DNA of 64,000 bases from Symbiotaphrina buchneri (GCA_001599915.1 BCIG01000001.1:558001-622000); one strand, 5' to 3'. Positions 11,189-24,100 are shown, counted from the first letter of the stretch. Translations and numbers: made by a program. Notes: generated by a model from the letters alone, not told the origin.

Positions 11189-13420
11189 TCAGCCTGCCAT
11201 GGCAAAAAGTACTACATCATCACTATAGTCATGCCTGCGCTCTACCCCCGCATATTCCAATAAAGGGCTCTGCGGTTGGATGAAGCGAGGAAAGGTCCGC
11301 GGAAGGCTTGTGACGTGAGATGTCTGGGGCGTCTGCTTTTTTGGTTCTGAGGCTGCTGCGGCTAAGGGGGCTGCAAGGGCACCTAACTCAGGTTCTGTAG
11401 CATTCTTGACGGGCAACGACTCTATTATAGGTTCATCTTGCCTCGGCGCGATTTCGAGAAGCTCTGCGGATGGGCCCTCGCGCGGAGTCGTAAACTGAGC
11501 TTCATCTTGTCGAGCGTATCGCTCTTGCAGCTGGTGACGAATGGTGCTTGGGCCAAGCGCCTCCTGGGATTGTTCGTAGGTCATGCATAGTGTCGAAGTA
11601 AGCTCTGATGCTTGACCAAAGACCTCTCTTTCAATCAGACCAACGGTACGCGCGGTGCTACGTATAACCGCCCCGTACTCGGCGAGGGCCTTCCATATTG
11701 GCCTGACCGTGCTATCAATTCGGCAAATGGTTGCAAGTTCACCCTCCTTCAGGTCGAGGAACTGCTCCATCACGCCTCGGAGGCCTTGCTGAATATAGCT
11801 GTCAGAAGCTCCAATAAGATCCTCCAGCGTAAGCTGGCGTGCAGCATCATCGAGGATCTTGTAATACATGTCAACCTTCTTACACGTCTGACACAACCGG
11901 AGCATCCAATAATAAGCCCTGGTCCGGTCAGCGGGCTTGACTGTCACTCCAGCTGTCATCAAAGCCTGGATTCGTGACCATATCTCCGAACCGAATTTCC
12001 AAAGCTTCTGGGATGTCATCTTCGAATTCGCGTACTCCTTCAAGAACATATTGAAAATATCCAGACCGGGCGTATACCCAGCAGAGATCATGTCCTCGTA
12101 ATGATTCCTGGCTTCTTTGAAGCCAATTAACCTCAAACTCCCAGAGATCAGCGCACCGAACACCTTATCATTCATGATCGCCTTCTGAACGACCTTTCCA
12201 TTCTCTTTGGTACGGAATAAGCCCGGAAGGTTCGGGTCCGCGTACTGTTGCACGTATAGTCCGTCGTCCAGAGCGTTCATGCGACGGACCAGATTCTTGA
12301 AGCCTATAACATTTCTCGACACTGTGTAATACCGCAGCATCGCTGTCAAGGAAGATGGCGTTGGCCGAATGTGACATTCGAAGAATGAGTCCAGAACCAT
12401 ATCCACCAAGTGGTTACACTTCAAACGACAGAAGCTCCGTATCAAAAGATTGTAAATATGGACATTCGGTGGAGATGCAGTTGTTAGGAGATTGAAGCAT
12501 ATCCTGGAGACCAATAAATCCAGATTAGGCTTGTTATCGTGCTGCGCGAAGACCTGCCGTAAATTTTGATACTGCGGCCCGTCCCACTCCGGACACTCCT
12601 GGAAACCATCCTCACCATAAGATGGATATTGTGGTGATTGAATCAATGTCTGATCGTCTGGAAGTTGCTTCAAAGCAGATATTCTCTTCTGCATCTCCTT
12701 CAGCTGCGCCTTCCATTCATGGGCTATGGTCTTCGGCACAACAGCATCAGAAGTACTTTCTTCAAAGCAGATTCTTGGCGCGGTCTCAGGCTTCTGGTTT
12801 CGAAGATCTGTTGACAAGAGCATCCTTAGAACTAGCTTGGCAACGGAATGTTCCATTATCTTGAGCTTCTTGCGCGTCAGGTATTGTGGCTTCCATCCCA
12901 TGATTCCAGAACCGTCAACATCAGGCATTTGGCCGGAGGGTAATGTGATATAGTCGACGTCCAGATCCGGGTTCCGTTCACGTATTATACTCATTGTCTG
13001 CTGGAGACTGTATTTCATCTCCAGGTTGTGCATGGAGAGACCGAGTGGATTTCCGTGACCCTCCTTAGGTGCCCACCATTCGGAATTATCAATGCCCGTG
13101 GCAGGTTCATCTCGAGATCCTGAGGCAATTCCAGAAGCATCCTCCGCCAGGTCATTTTTGAATTTCAGCTCCTCGAGCTCTTTCCTAGCTTCCGCAATGG
13201 CGTCGTCCAGTTGCTTTCGGCGGCCACCTTTGACCTTGGCATCCGTGACAGCAGCAGTTGCTAGGACAGAGGAGTAGAATACTGTAAGGACCTCGCCGAA
13301 TTTAAGACGTCGACGGCCGGCAGCGGTGGTTGCACGGCGGGCAATCCCAGTTGCAGCGGAGAAACATGACGAACATCGGCACGTCCGGCTCTGGGCCGCT
13401 CGGGCCCATATGGTCTGCAT
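11189..13420 (-). CDS. Mitochondrial pentatricopeptide-repeat-like protein
   Basis: This is a single open frame of 743 residues. The N-terminus is rich in Arg, Ala, Ser and Thr with few acidic residues, as in mitochondrial targeting peptides. Residues ~300-560 contain helical-hairpin segments such as NVHIYNLLIRSFCRLK, KVFGALISGSLRLIGFKEARNHYEDM and AGYTPGLDIFNMFLKEY, which have the PPR pattern (N-x-L-I...G...A...M...G..P). PPR proteins bind organellar RNA and act in its processing or translation. The specific target cannot be read from the sequence. The C-terminal ~120 residues look disordered. The gene is divergent from the DUF866 gene, with starts 283 bases apart. Fungal PPR proteins diverge fast, so no symbol is given. 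Confidence 0.85.
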   Translation of the reverse strand: MQTIWARAAQSRTCRCSSCFSAATGIARRATTAAGRRRLKFGEVLTVFYSSVLATAAVTDAKVKGGRRKQLDDAIAEARKELEELKFKNDLAEDASGIASGSRDEPATGIDNSEWWAPKEGHGNPLGLSMHNLEMKYSLQQTMSIIRERNPDLDVDYITLPSGQMPDVDGSGIMGWKPQYLTRKKLKIMEHSVAKLVLRMLLSTDLRNQKPETAPRICFEESTSDAVVPKTIAHEWKAQLKEMQKRISALKQLPDDQTLIQSPQYPSYGEDGFQECPEWDGPQYQNLRQVFAQHDNKPNLDLLVSRICFNLLTTASPPNVHIYNLLIRSFCRLKCNHLVDMVLDSFFECHIRPTPSSLTAMLRYYTVSRNVIGFKNLVRRMNALDDGLYVQQYADPNLPGLFRTKENGKVVQKAIMNDKVFGALISGSLRLIGFKEARNHYEDMISAGYTPGLDIFNMFLKEYANSKMTSQKLWKFGSEIWSRIQALMTAGVTVKPADRTRAYYWMLRLCQTCKKVDMYYKILDDAARQLTLEDLIGASDSYIQQGLRGVMEQFLDLKEGELATICRIDSTVRPIWKALAEYGAVIRSTARTVGLIEREVFGQASELTSTLCMTYEQSQEALGPSTIRHQLQERYARQDEAQFTTPREGPSAELLEIAPRQDEPIIESLPVKNATEPELGALAAPLAAAASEPKKQTPQTSHVTSLPRTFPRFIQPQSPLLEYAGVERRHDYSDDVVLFAMAG

Positions 13421-13702
13421 TATCGTGGCATGCCGGAGAATTCAATCATGAATCGATTCTCTGGACGTGATTGAGCTACCTCGACTACTTTGATTCGCAA
13501 TTGGGCGGCATTGAATGAGGTATCGTGTCGTGTGAGAAAGGCAAAGTCGGCGATGATGTTGGTGGAGTGACGAGGTTCGCGAGCGACGTCGTACGATTTG
13601 GGAAATTGACTGCCGCTTTAAACACGCCAAATTAGGTTTCTATATCACCACCCCGCCAACACAACTCCTGCTCCTGCTCCGCCAATCCCAGGACGAGCAA
13701 AG

Positions 13703-14428
13703 ATGTTAGCTTTGGCCCTCAGTGCAGACCTTTCAGGGTAAGTAAACAAACTGTCCCCGTATTGATCCAACTGACATGTCTAAGTGTGACGGACCTGCGC
13801 CCAGACGATAGCCAAGAGAATCCGTACTATTACACATTCAAGGTCCAATGTACTTCCTGCAGGGAAACACACCCGAACTGGGTGAACGTTAGTCGTTTTG
13901 TACGTATGCGGTCAAAGAATTTCCTTTTTCACATCTATTCTATAGTCATTTGGCATATCCCGCCATTGTAACTTTGCTTTGGTATTGCTATTTGCCATTT
14001 CATCATCTTGAAAACTTCTTGTTCGAATTCTGACGTCACGCAGGAACAACATGAGATGTCAGGAAGCAGGGGAGAAGCAAATTTCGTATGGAGATGCAAG
14101 TCATGTAAGAGGGAGTCAACCGCCAGCATCAAGGCTGCTCCAGTTGCATACCCTCAGTTCTCGCCTCCAAAAACACAGAACATCCTAGAGTTCGACTGCC
14201 GAGGTCTAGAGTTCACGGAGTTCAAGCCTGATGTAAGTGATTACCCGCATCATCTTGCCGAGATGAAGCTGAGACGGTGAGCAGGGCGAATGGCTGGCCA
14301 CAGGTCTAGAATCTGGTACAAAATTCTCCGGAATAGATCCCAGTGAAGGGGAATGGTTCGATTATGATGAGAAAGCAGGTGAAGAAGTAAGTATCAAGGA
14401 TATCAAATGGGAAATTCGTCGTTCTTAG
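13703..14428 (+). CDS. DUF866 / CXXC zinc-binding protein (CZIB-like)
   Basis: Four exons: 13703-13737, 13785-13899, 14044-14232 and 14285-14428 (160 residues). The start is MLALALSADLSG. Two CXXC pairs, VQCTSCRE and WRCKSCKRE, form the zinc site of the DUF866/UPF0587 family (human C1orf123/CZIB, yeast YCR090C). The C-terminal half carries the family's FDCRGLEFTEFKP and GEWFDYDEKAGEEVSI blocks, and length is normal. The molecular role is poorly known. All introns have GT-AG borders and consistent phase. The second intron (13900-14043) is 144 bases, the others about 50. The GAAGAAGTAAGT near the end resembles a donor but must be read through to keep the conserved C-terminus. Confidence 0.93.
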
Positions 14429-14639
14429 CATAGCATCAATATTATATGAAGAGTGACGAAACACGCTAAAAGCAGCACTTTCCTCTCCAAACTCGGCTAG
14501 CTCATCCACCATCACCAACCACAGAGCGAGCCGCATCTTAAATCTCCTTACCAAAGCAGCGAGCGCGCATTATTTCCGTCGCAGACCAGCTCACAGCCCC
14601 AGCCTTCCATCTCCTCCCACCCCTACCCTCTCCTCCAGC

Positions 14640-15213
14640 ATGAGTGTACGTCCTCCATTCCACTCCAGCAGCAAGCGGCCGTGACTAACGATCCTCATTA
14701 CAGTTCATTCCTCTCAACCCGCGGCCTATGCTGCAGAACCTGTACGTCAAACCACCCACCGTCCCCTTTCGTCCATCCCAAAACCTTCGCGCGCCCTTGA
14801 AGCGCCGCGCAAGCGACGAGTCCTAACTAGCAGCGAGCGGACGGCTGACAGTTATCAATCAAGGGTCGACCAGGACGTGATCGTGCGGCTGAAGTGGGGA
14901 CAAACGGAGTACAAGGGCCGGCTGATCAGCGTGGACTCGTATATGAACATCCAGCTGAGCAACACCGAGGAGTTTATCGACGAGAAGAGCACGGGAAGTT
15001 TGGGGCAGGTGCTGATACGGTACGGCGCTTTCCTTGACCTTCCTTTTCTCAAGCCTGGAGCGTGGAAGATACGGACGCGGCTTGGTGTTGTCGGGGTGCT
15101 TTTATGTGCGCTCGAAGCTTACTGACGTGTTTGTGTGTTTGATTAGGTGTAATAATGTCCTGTGGATATCGGCGGCGAAAGGAAAACAGGAGGATACGAA
15201 GATGGAAGGATGA
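14640..15213 (+). CDS. SMX3: Small nuclear ribonucleoprotein Sm F
   Basis: Four exons: 14640-14645, 14704-14741, 14864-15019 and 15147-15213 (88 residues). The first exon is only six bases (ATGAGT). The Sm1 motif is seen in [25 protein letters not shown] and the Sm2 motif in [11 protein letters not shown]. Sm F is one of the seven proteins of the heteroheptameric ring on U1, U2, U4 and U5 snRNA. Length matches the family (~86). The exon 3 acceptor is the CAAG at 14860-14863, because the earlier CAG at 14849-14851 leads to a stop. Sm genes are often intron-rich for their size, as here. It lies 211 bases after the DUF866 gene and converges with RTP1. Confidence 0.95.
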
Positions 15214-15535
15214 ACGTAGCAGGGACAACGGGAATAGACGTTCGGCTGAGCGGGGAAGATGAACCAAACAGAGATAGGGAGAGACGACTCCCCTGCAAGC
15301 CGACATGGTCAAACAGTGGATGGAGTCTCCCAGTCTGGAGGCTATAGAGACATGCCCGTGTCCAAGAAGGCACTACTCGGTCTGCGAGGGATAGGCGTTA
15401 CGACATAAAAGTCTATTTGCATTGTAACATAGGCAGGGGCTACCTGGCGTTAGAATCCACCAGTTCTGCTTCATACCTCCCTCATTTGGGGTTGCCAACA
15501 TGCCCTGGATACCACTCCTGTATCCTTGCAACGTT
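15214..15535. other. Convergent 3' spacer
   Basis: Short spacer between the Sm F stop and the RTP1 stop on opposite strands, presumably holding both 3' UTRs. No open frame or motif worth naming. Confidence 0.5.
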
Positions 15536-18500
15536 TCACTCTATTTCTTCAATCTTCGGTCTACCCATTCCATTTGACTCCGGATTGACCGAAAGTCCAG
15601 CAATACGCCCTCCTAGGTCGAAACGCGGCGTCGGGTCCGGCGGCTGAGCTGCGGACCCTAGCAGGCTCTTCTGCTGCCAAGCCTCGAGACCCTCAATAAC
15701 TACTCCCGCATGACCGCGGACCAGATCATCTGTATCTGTGTCGCGGACATACTGTAGCACCCTGATGATATCCGCCAGATTTTCACCCGCAAAACCGAAG
15801 CCAAGCCTCTTTCCCTGCTCGTCCGCTTCATCCATAGCTTTGATGACGGCGAAGATCAGAAGAGCAGCCGCCCGTCGTAGTATCGCTGTTTCATCCCCCT
15901 TTTCCATTGTCAGGATGGAGATTGCCAGATCCACCGCAGTCGAGACCATAGCCGAGCCTAGACCTGCGATGTTGGTCTCTACTGCTTTTGCAAGGATGGA
16001 TAATGCAGACGTCCTGATCCGGACATCTTCTTCTCCTTCCTTTCCTTGCCATCCTTCCAGCACTTTCGCAAGTCTCTCGTTGACCTCATCCCCTTCTTCA
16101 TCCTCGTTAAGTTGTGGGACAGGGCCGCCCCACGCCTCTTCTGCTTCTTGATTCTTTTTCTGCTCTTTGAAGAGCCTCTTTTTGCGATCCTCCCAGGTCT
16201 TGACCCTCTGAGCTCTTCTTCCCGCCACGCCCATCATGCACTCCCCAACTAGTCGCGCGGTTTCCTCGACGAATGCACTACCGAGCTTCTCCACGGTCCT
16301 CAAAAGAGCCTCACCAACCTTGAGCCTGTGGTCTAGACTGAGTTCTTCCGATGGGTCTACATATCTATCCAGCAACATCTTGATCACGGTGTGACTATGT
16401 TGACCTGCCAGAACAGCGAACGTCTGGACGGTTGTAAGGTAGATATACTCCTCTTCATCTTGGAGCATGCCGATCAATAGTACCGTAGTAGCTGGGATAT
16501 CCAGGACGGCCGACCGTGATGTGATTAAGCCCGTGAGAATGGAGAGACCCTGTGCTCGTACAGGCGGTAGATCATCTGTGATATAAGTCAAGGCGAGTCT
16601 GTGTGCCTTACGATCTTCTTCAATTTGAGGATCCCGCGGTCTTGCGTCTGCTGCGATTTCAGCAGAATCCTCAACAAGTATAGAGATCAGAGAGTCCAGA
16701 TTCCTAGTGGTCATTGACACCGAATCGGGAACCGCTTCCGTCGGAAGAGCAGATACCTGCTTCAATAAAGCCTGGATGCCATTGAGGATGTTCGAAACTT
16801 CTGCAGATGCCGAGAATTCCGGAGAGGTGATGATGGAGCTCAATAAGCTGAGTGATATCGAAACAAACTCGCTATTATCGGCAGTATCAGTTTTGTGGCT
16901 GGTACCGGCTTGTCCAGAGCCAGGCTTTTGTACTATGTGGCCTAGGGACGTGTACGAAGGTCTCTGAAGACTGTCCTGTCTTTGCATCTGCACATGCCGC
17001 TTTTCGATGAACTGCTCCAAAATCTGCTTGACCAACTCCAAGACCTGCACAGAATTGCCGGTTATTTTGTCTTTGAACTCCTCGAGCATTCTCTGGACAA
17101 TCTTTGCATTGACGAGCATCTTCAGGGGGTCCTTGACATCCTCATCCCTTGGAATGTCCAGTCTTTGCATGTTGGTGTCACTGTCAGTCTCCGGTTGAAG
17201 TAACCATCGGCGACTGATGGTCAGGAAGACCGTCCCTATACCAGCATCGTCTACTACTCCGTTCGACAGAAGTTCAATCAACTCATTCACCCTGGTGTCA
17301 ATACTATTCATCAACTCGACAATGTTCCTCTCGGCCGTTTGACTGACATCCCGACGACGGATCTCGATGCCTCCAAGATCCCCAGGTCCATACGTCCAAG
17401 AAGTGGTACCATCCCACTGGAGGTGGTCAATCAGCTCCACGAATCTTGTGATACCGGGAGATACTTTCAGATAGGTCTGGAGCAGAGACAATGCGCGATC
17501 ATGCCAGGAACCCCGACCGATTTCTTTCGAGTAACATGCCAATCCCCATAGAGGTAGCATGGCTGGTCTGAGCAACCTCTGCGTCAAACCAGGATTCGGA
17601 TGGGAGTGAATGATACCCTGCAACCGTTGAAGAGCAGAGTCTGGCTCTTGTTCTTGGACTAAGGGCGACTCCTGGCTTGATGTGGCCCGTTGGTCCTGCA
17701 CGCCAACTGGAGGGTTGATGGCATCCAAGAGAGGTTGGACAAATATCTTCCAAGCCACTGCACCAGGTGCACCAAACTGCCTTCGACCAAGAATGCTCCC
17801 TATAATATATCCTGCCGTCTTCCTCAGCTCAGGCCCGTCTTCGCCATCCAAGAGAGTCAAAAGCTGTGGTGCGAGCCCCGAAAACCATGCTTCCGCAGTA
17901 AGAGACTTCGGTACTGACACCAATATCTTAGAGGCTTGCGTCAATGCTTCCAGAGGGATTCCAGGCCCTTGAGCAGAAGGCTTAGCTTCTTCCACAGGTT
18001 GAGGTGATGCAGAAGCAACGAATTCGATGGTTTTGCGGACTCCATTTGGCCGTAAAGGAAGGAGAGACAAGGAACTAGCGAAATACGGGCGAACCCAGGA
18101 TGGTGTTGCAGGATGTAGCAAAGATATTAGGAGAGGGAAAAGAGTCGAAGCATCGATCCTAATGAAGCATGTCAGTGCAAGTGCAATACACACGGTGCGT
18201 TCGGAGGGGAATATATTCTCTGTGTAGGCAAGAACAAGGGACTGTGTTTGGCGGAACACGTACTTGTCCAGTGTCTCTTTGTATATGCCCCGCCATTGAG
18301 CAGCGTCTCTAGCCTGGTCATGATTTCCCGGTGTGCCAAAAGCGAGCTCCGCACACGCAGACACCAAGTCCACCAGTGTTCGTTCCCTCAGAACAGGCTC
18401 TAGACCTTTTCCGGGAGTTTCCAGAATGTCCCGCAGGCAGTGAACAACTTCCTCAAGTAAAGCTCTCTCCTCCCGTGACAGTACCGACCGTTCCACTGGC

Positions 18501-18962
18501 CTCGTAGCCACTCCCTGGGCCAGCACAGACTTTACACGTCGCTCGATAGGCACGCCGACTCCAGGCGACAAAAAAGGGTAGATGCCTTCGAGGGACACGA
18601 GATCAAACAAGGCATAGATTGTGCGGCTCTGCTTCGAATCGTAGAGATAGTCTGTAACTGGCGAAGGCCGGGGAAGCGACGATGATGAGTTTGCCTCTAC
18701 AGAGAAAGCGCCATGTAGGCCGGAGAGAAAGCCAAGCGCTTTCCTGACTACCAAGGAACGAGCATCGTCACTTTCTGCGAGGTCGGCTGGGGCGAGCCTG
18801 TCGATGAAGGACGCAGCTTTAGCTCTCTGAAATGATTCTAAGATAGATACTTAAGCTTCAACCCCGAGAAACTGGCCACCATGGCTCACCTCGCACCAGC
18901 ACAGGCTTCAGCCAGTCGGATGCGGAAGATAATATATCGTTAGCTGCAGCATTATTGGCCAT
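15536..18962 (-). CDS. RTP1: RTP1/TANGO6-like RNA polymerase II assembly/import factor
   Basis: Exon 1 is 18890-18962 (start MANNAAANDILSSASDW) and exon 2 is 15536-18822. The acceptor GAG at 18823 is the one that keeps phase. The product is 1,119 residues, or 1,084 if a 105-base in-frame segment is spliced (see findings). It is all-helical with HEAT-like repeats. The region around residues 770-880, with VRAQGLSILTGLI and YLTTVQTFAVLAGQHSHTVI, matches the conserved C-terminal domains of yeast Rtp1 and animal TANGO6. Rtp1 helps assemble RNA polymerase II and move it to the nucleus. The assignment rests on overall architecture and that block. Confidence 0.8.
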
Positions 18963-19580
18963 CCCTGCTACCGCAGACGTCCCCGGGCATGGTATAATGT
19001 GAGCTAGACGGCGAACGAGCTCCTCGACAGTGGTCGCTGGTCGATGGTTCTAGCAGTAGGATCGTCGAGTCACGAATTGGTTCTTGGAAATCGCAAGCTT
19101 ATCGATAGTCGGAGTAACTAATAATCCGATTCGCTCACAGCCTCGGCACCCCTCAAACGCTGTTCTTCAGCCTTGTGACGATCCCTTCCTACAAACCATT
19201 TCTGGTATGTATATTCACTGGCATTTTGTGGATTGGGCTTTCACATTTTTGCCTGGGCTGCTTGATCCAGTCATTGAACGTGAATGTGGCCTTCATAGCC
19301 TTGAGTCGGCTCCCCTGATGGACTGGGATCATGAACATCATCACAGCTTCCTGATCCATCGGAGATGTAAAATAACTTTCAGCCTATTCACTTTGAAAAT
19401 ATGTAGTACAGGAGTAAGATGATCTAGATGGCAGTGAATGCAACTACAAAAAGTAAAGTGCTGGACTAGATGGTTGGAGCACCAAATGTCAAAATGTTGG
19501 CTCAGCAAACAGAGGCGTATAAATCAAAATGTTTGAATCTCCCGACTCCGTATCAGTGCAACATGATCAAATCATTTGAA
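18963..19580. other. Spacer between RTP1 start and F-box gene end
   Basis: Contains the RTP1 promoter. A 112-codon plus-strand open frame (19084-19422) shows no motif and is not called. Nothing else is seen. Confidence 0.45.
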
Positions 19581-21166
19581 TCAATATTGCTTTGTCTCCT
19601 TTTGAATCTGCTTGAGAGAAACAGGGTGAATCACATGGTCGCCTAGACCAAGTTCTTGAATTGCCGCCCCGTGGGAGTAGATAACAGCGGGATCGAGCTT
19701 TCGAGACTCCTGGACGACCAGCTCCTTCCTGCTATAGAGCCCAGCGACCTTCATCCAGACATCAATAACCTCGCGGTCAAGTTCTAGATCCCATGTGCCA
19801 CTCCATCTAATCAGGGTAGAGTCATCGCTCGCCTCATAGCAAAAGGCACAGGCATTACCCTTTGTCCCGTTCCAAATATCCAGTCTTTTCAGCTTGGGCA
19901 TCTGAAGGGCAACCGTACCAGCTTTGACTAGCAGGCCATTGGCCTTGCAAAGATCGGTCCCGGGTACGAGAAGCCTCGAGGTCAGTGATATCGAAGTCAG
20001 GCCATTCCACACCCAAAGCGGATCGCTTGCTCCGAAAAAGTCTGCTGCATCAACAATGTAGGAGGCATGGAGTCGGTCAAGAGTCAGACTTCTCCAAGCC
20101 AAGGCTACGGAAAAGGCTTGACTCGGTGTCCTCACAAGCTCGGGAGGATACGGGTACGCCTGTGGAATCTCATCGGTGCAGTAGATGGTATTGTAATCTT
20201 CGTTGAAATCCTCAAATATGATCAAGTCTTTCACTGTCTCCGGGATTGACTCGGAGACAACCTTGCAATAGCCTAAGACAGGGGGACAACGCAATTAGCG
20301 ACGAGATCGTCTGGTCTTTGTAAGCGCTTCGAAGGGGGTTCACCTTTATCGTACAAGTATTTTCCAGCTGGGTAACAAAAGAACCCACGCCATTTCTCAT
20401 ACATAATTGTCCTGATATTTGGGAGGCTTCTAAGAATCTGCTGAAAGGTCGAGCCCTCAAGCGTGCGACGAGTTTGACGACGTATGACAAGGCCTGTAAT
20501 GAATCGGAGCGGTGGAAGCGTCCCCCCAAAATCAGCCTTCAAGCACCCAAAAATGTTGCTGAGCGATGCCAAAACAGGGGGTCTTGATCGTCGGCCGTCG
20601 ATCCATCCATGTTTCCAATCAGTAGGAGGTCCTTGGTGATCCTCAAGTTCCCCGGCCACGAGGGCATCACTGTAGAAGTACAGGTCGTTCCTGAAGACAT
20701 GCTCCATATCGCTGGGGGAGTGGGCGCTGATATCTAGTGTCACCCCTCGCGACCCCACGTCTCGATCACGGTCCCAGGTGCTAAGAAGATCGAAGAGTAT
20801 GCTAATGGCATTTTTGAAAGTAATCTGATCAGCCCCACGGTGGAGGGATTCGAAGTTCTTACACGTTGGGCAAGTGTATGTGGCTAGTTCGATCTTCAGC
20901 GAGATGTATTCGACAAGGCTCCTCTGGCGACAGACGAAATCTTCGGAGTCCACCAGCGAAGATATATCAAGAGTAAGGTGGCGATAGATCCTCTTCTCAA
21001 AGAAGTGCTGCCAGTCTCTGCAGACGATGGCATACTGCGACAGCGGGTGGTTTGTGGTCCTGGCTCTGCCATTTCGCTTCTCATGCTTCTCCGCTGCCGC
21101 CTCTCGAGCGAGCATCTCGAAGATAATCAAATGGATATCCAGAGGGAGCTGTGACCACCTGGCCAT
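19581..21166 (-). CDS. F-box / DUF6546-like protein
   Basis: Two exons: 20344-21166 and 19581-20272 (504 residues). The intron (GTGAAC...TTAG) keeps phase, giving LYDKGYCKVVSE across the junction. The start at 21166 (MARWSQLPLDIHLIIFEML) gives an F-box-like N-terminus (LP.++...I...L) followed by YAIVCRDWQHFFEKRIYRHLTL, typical of fungal F-box proteins. The rest resembles the lineage-expanded fungal family annotated DUF6546. If functional it would be a substrate adaptor of an SCF ubiquitin ligase; the substrate is unknown. An alternative in-frame start lies six codons upstream (21184). Such genes are variable between strains and species. Confidence 0.75.
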
Positions 21167-24100
21167 GATGCCAGGCGTGTACAATAAAAGTATGGCCCTT
21201 CAATTTGATAGAGATTTTCTCAAGGCTAGACCGGCAGAGACTCATCTACCAGCCTGCAACCCCGAACATGGTGTTCCAGAGAGAATAGGGTATGAGATAA
21301 TGTATAGACTTTGGCAGAGTGAGAGAATATAAAGAAAAGGATAGGAAGAAGAGCAAATCCTCTTCTCTAGGATGTGAAATATGTGGACAACAAGGTGTCA
21401 TCAGTGCAATACAACCAGACGCTAAGCCTAAATACTTCTCCGCACGTAGTCGACGATTTCCTCTTGTTGTTGAATTCTGAAATATATTTGGAGTAGTCAG
21501 ACAACTCGGACTGGCGACGTAATGCATCAAGATCATCATCTTGGAGGGACATATTCACATTGAAGTTCTGATGATATTAAGCAGAGCCATATGTGCGGAG
21601 TAGATAAGGTGGGGAAGCAGGAGAACGAATATTAGTCAGGCGGGTCGCGTCTCACAGGTTCCCAACGCGTTCGTTTGACGCGTCCGCTTCCGCCTCCGCC
21701 TCCGGCTCCAGCCTCCCCTTCCATTTCCGTTGCTTTCTTCCTTCGAGGATACACCAACGTCACTATCTTCCGGCATCCTAGGAACTGACAAAAGAGACTC
21801 TATCAATCATCTCGAATTGGCTCTTGCTCGACTTCGGTTCAATTACTATCTGCTCGCGGCCAGTCTGCATCTGCTCCATCGTCATCGAAAGCCTACCTCC
21901 TTTCCAGCTCTTCTCTCGCCAGTCTTGGCCAAACAAAGCAGCCCGCCTTCCCCACAGTTTTCCGAATTCTCGTCTTCCAGCTTCGCGCAATTGGAAGGTC
22001 GTCAATCCCCTTCACGCGTCTTCGCACCACCTACACGGATATCACGTCTCGAGGCTTCGCAGCACGGTCTCACATGTTTCGTGGTATGTCGTCGTAGAGT
22101 GCCAGCAACGGCAACGTTGTTGTGATGGCGTGAGGAGGACGAGGTTTGGAACTTAACCCTAAGTACTTGTCGGTTTATTTCCCTCGGGAATGTTAGCCTC
22201 GCGGTCATAGGAGTTCGCTTTTCGATTAGCCCTTCTCGAGGACCTTGATGATCTATTGATTGTCAGGCGAGTCAGAAGGGTCAAAGTTGAGTGGGCTGTC
22301 CAGAACAAAGGTCAACATGCGCCTTGTCGGTAAGAGCCTCAAGTTGAGGACGCGCGTCGATGGCTTTAACTGGATTTACCTCTGGTCAATTATGGATTGT
22401 TTCGTTGATGCTGAAGGTCATCTGAGATTGTAGGAGAAAGTGGGAGAGAGGTGGCGGATGCCTTCCAGTTAAGGTTATCTTTGGGATCTTCTTATCCTGG
22501 TCACCCATCAGCCTGTGCGTTTTCCTGCAAGTCCTACTTCATTCTGCAGTGTATTTCTGCAAGGGTTGGTGTATCTTGTCTTTCATCACTTTCTCTGAAG
22601 GGCACAAGTTCTGGTTTCTCTGTTCTCAGTCGGTCTGGGGTACGAGCGCGACTTAAACCATCCACTGGTAAATGCCTACACACAGGCCTTCCGCTTGACA
22701 TGTTTCGCCCTGCTCTGTACTTGAGATCCACTCGTCGGAATCATGCCGCTATGGCTTGAAGCGAGGTCTCAATTACTACAAAACGAGCCTGTCATGTGGT
22801 ATGGTCAGCCTGCACAACAATGGGCTCATGCTCACGGTTGTGTTGAGCTCTGGCGAGTCGTCCGCTCCGGGTATCCTATGCCACTGGGAAAGAGAAGTCT
22901 GGGGCTGTGTTTTCGAAGTGAAAGCGGAAGACAGAACATCAGCGCAAAACCTTGCATTTCATATCACTGCAGAAAAGGACTCGTAAGAAGCTCAGCTGGA
23001 GGTGCATGGCCGGGTGGAGACGTCCCGTTCACCTCTCATATGTTCAATATGACTCTGCAAAGGGTCAGAAGGACAACTCCTTTCCACCCTCTTCTCTTAT
23101 GCTATTTCTCCGAGAAATTTCCAGCTCACGGACCATTGTCACGGCAACAGCCATCGACAATGACCCTTCGTGGTGTTCCGACCAACCGTGTCAATGATCT
23201 CCTCGTATGTTCAGCATATGGGTTGATCGATCAGCGCCGACTCCTTGTACGTGGCTTCGGCTGCTACAGGTTTCCTCTGCATAGAGAAGAAAGCGGTTTT
23301 TGAGGATGTTATTTGTCCGCTTTTCAATGCCCTCCAACAAGCTCTTTCGTAGAGATGAGGAGCGGAAACAAAGACTAGTCTCTGAGGGCACTGCATCACA
23401 TACAGAGAAATTCTTTCCGGGAGCTTGCTGCACCTGGGTTTGGAAATGGAGGCTCAAAGGCCAACGATGTTCGATCGGATGCAACGAAGGCTGCCGAGAG
23501 TAGAAGTTTGAGCGGGAGGATGACGGCGTGAGTACGATGGGAGGGGAATAGACCACTCATGTCAATTCTGAGGACCGGACACTTAGTGTTGGAACGAGGA
23601 ACTTCCGACTTCCATGGCCACCACCACACGATCAGGGCATCATAGCTCCTCGCCCCTTCTCTGCCAACCTTCAGGGACTCAAACAAACATTTAGCTTCTC
23701 GCACAGTGCCTATCTAGCCACCTTTTTTCTCAGTACGCACTCACAACCCACGACTCCTCATCTTCAACCATCACAGCATGTCTCTCAGCACTCCTACTCC
23801 AGCGGTGTGGTGCTAGCAGCGACCTCCAGGACCAACGGCATCCAGGTCGGGACCTCTCTCGTGTGAGGCTCAAAGCTCAGTGCTTGTCCGGCCTGCCTCG
23901 TCGCCCGGAATAGCTCTGGCCCGCGTTGTCTGCGGGGAGGGTGTGTTGCAGAGGCGTCCGGAGTGGACTGGGGATGTGGGACCAGTTGGCGTGGGTGTAC
24001 GCGAGACAGGTGGTGCGGACGATACGCAGCTGGTGCCGAGCAGAAGGGCGGTGGGGTCGGGGTGAGCTGGAGCCATTGATGTCGCGGGATTGTGGTGCGC

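Noticed and set aside
22743-23303. 186-codon plus-strand frame
   Set aside because: No motif, no promoter-like signal, and amino-acid composition close to random translation.
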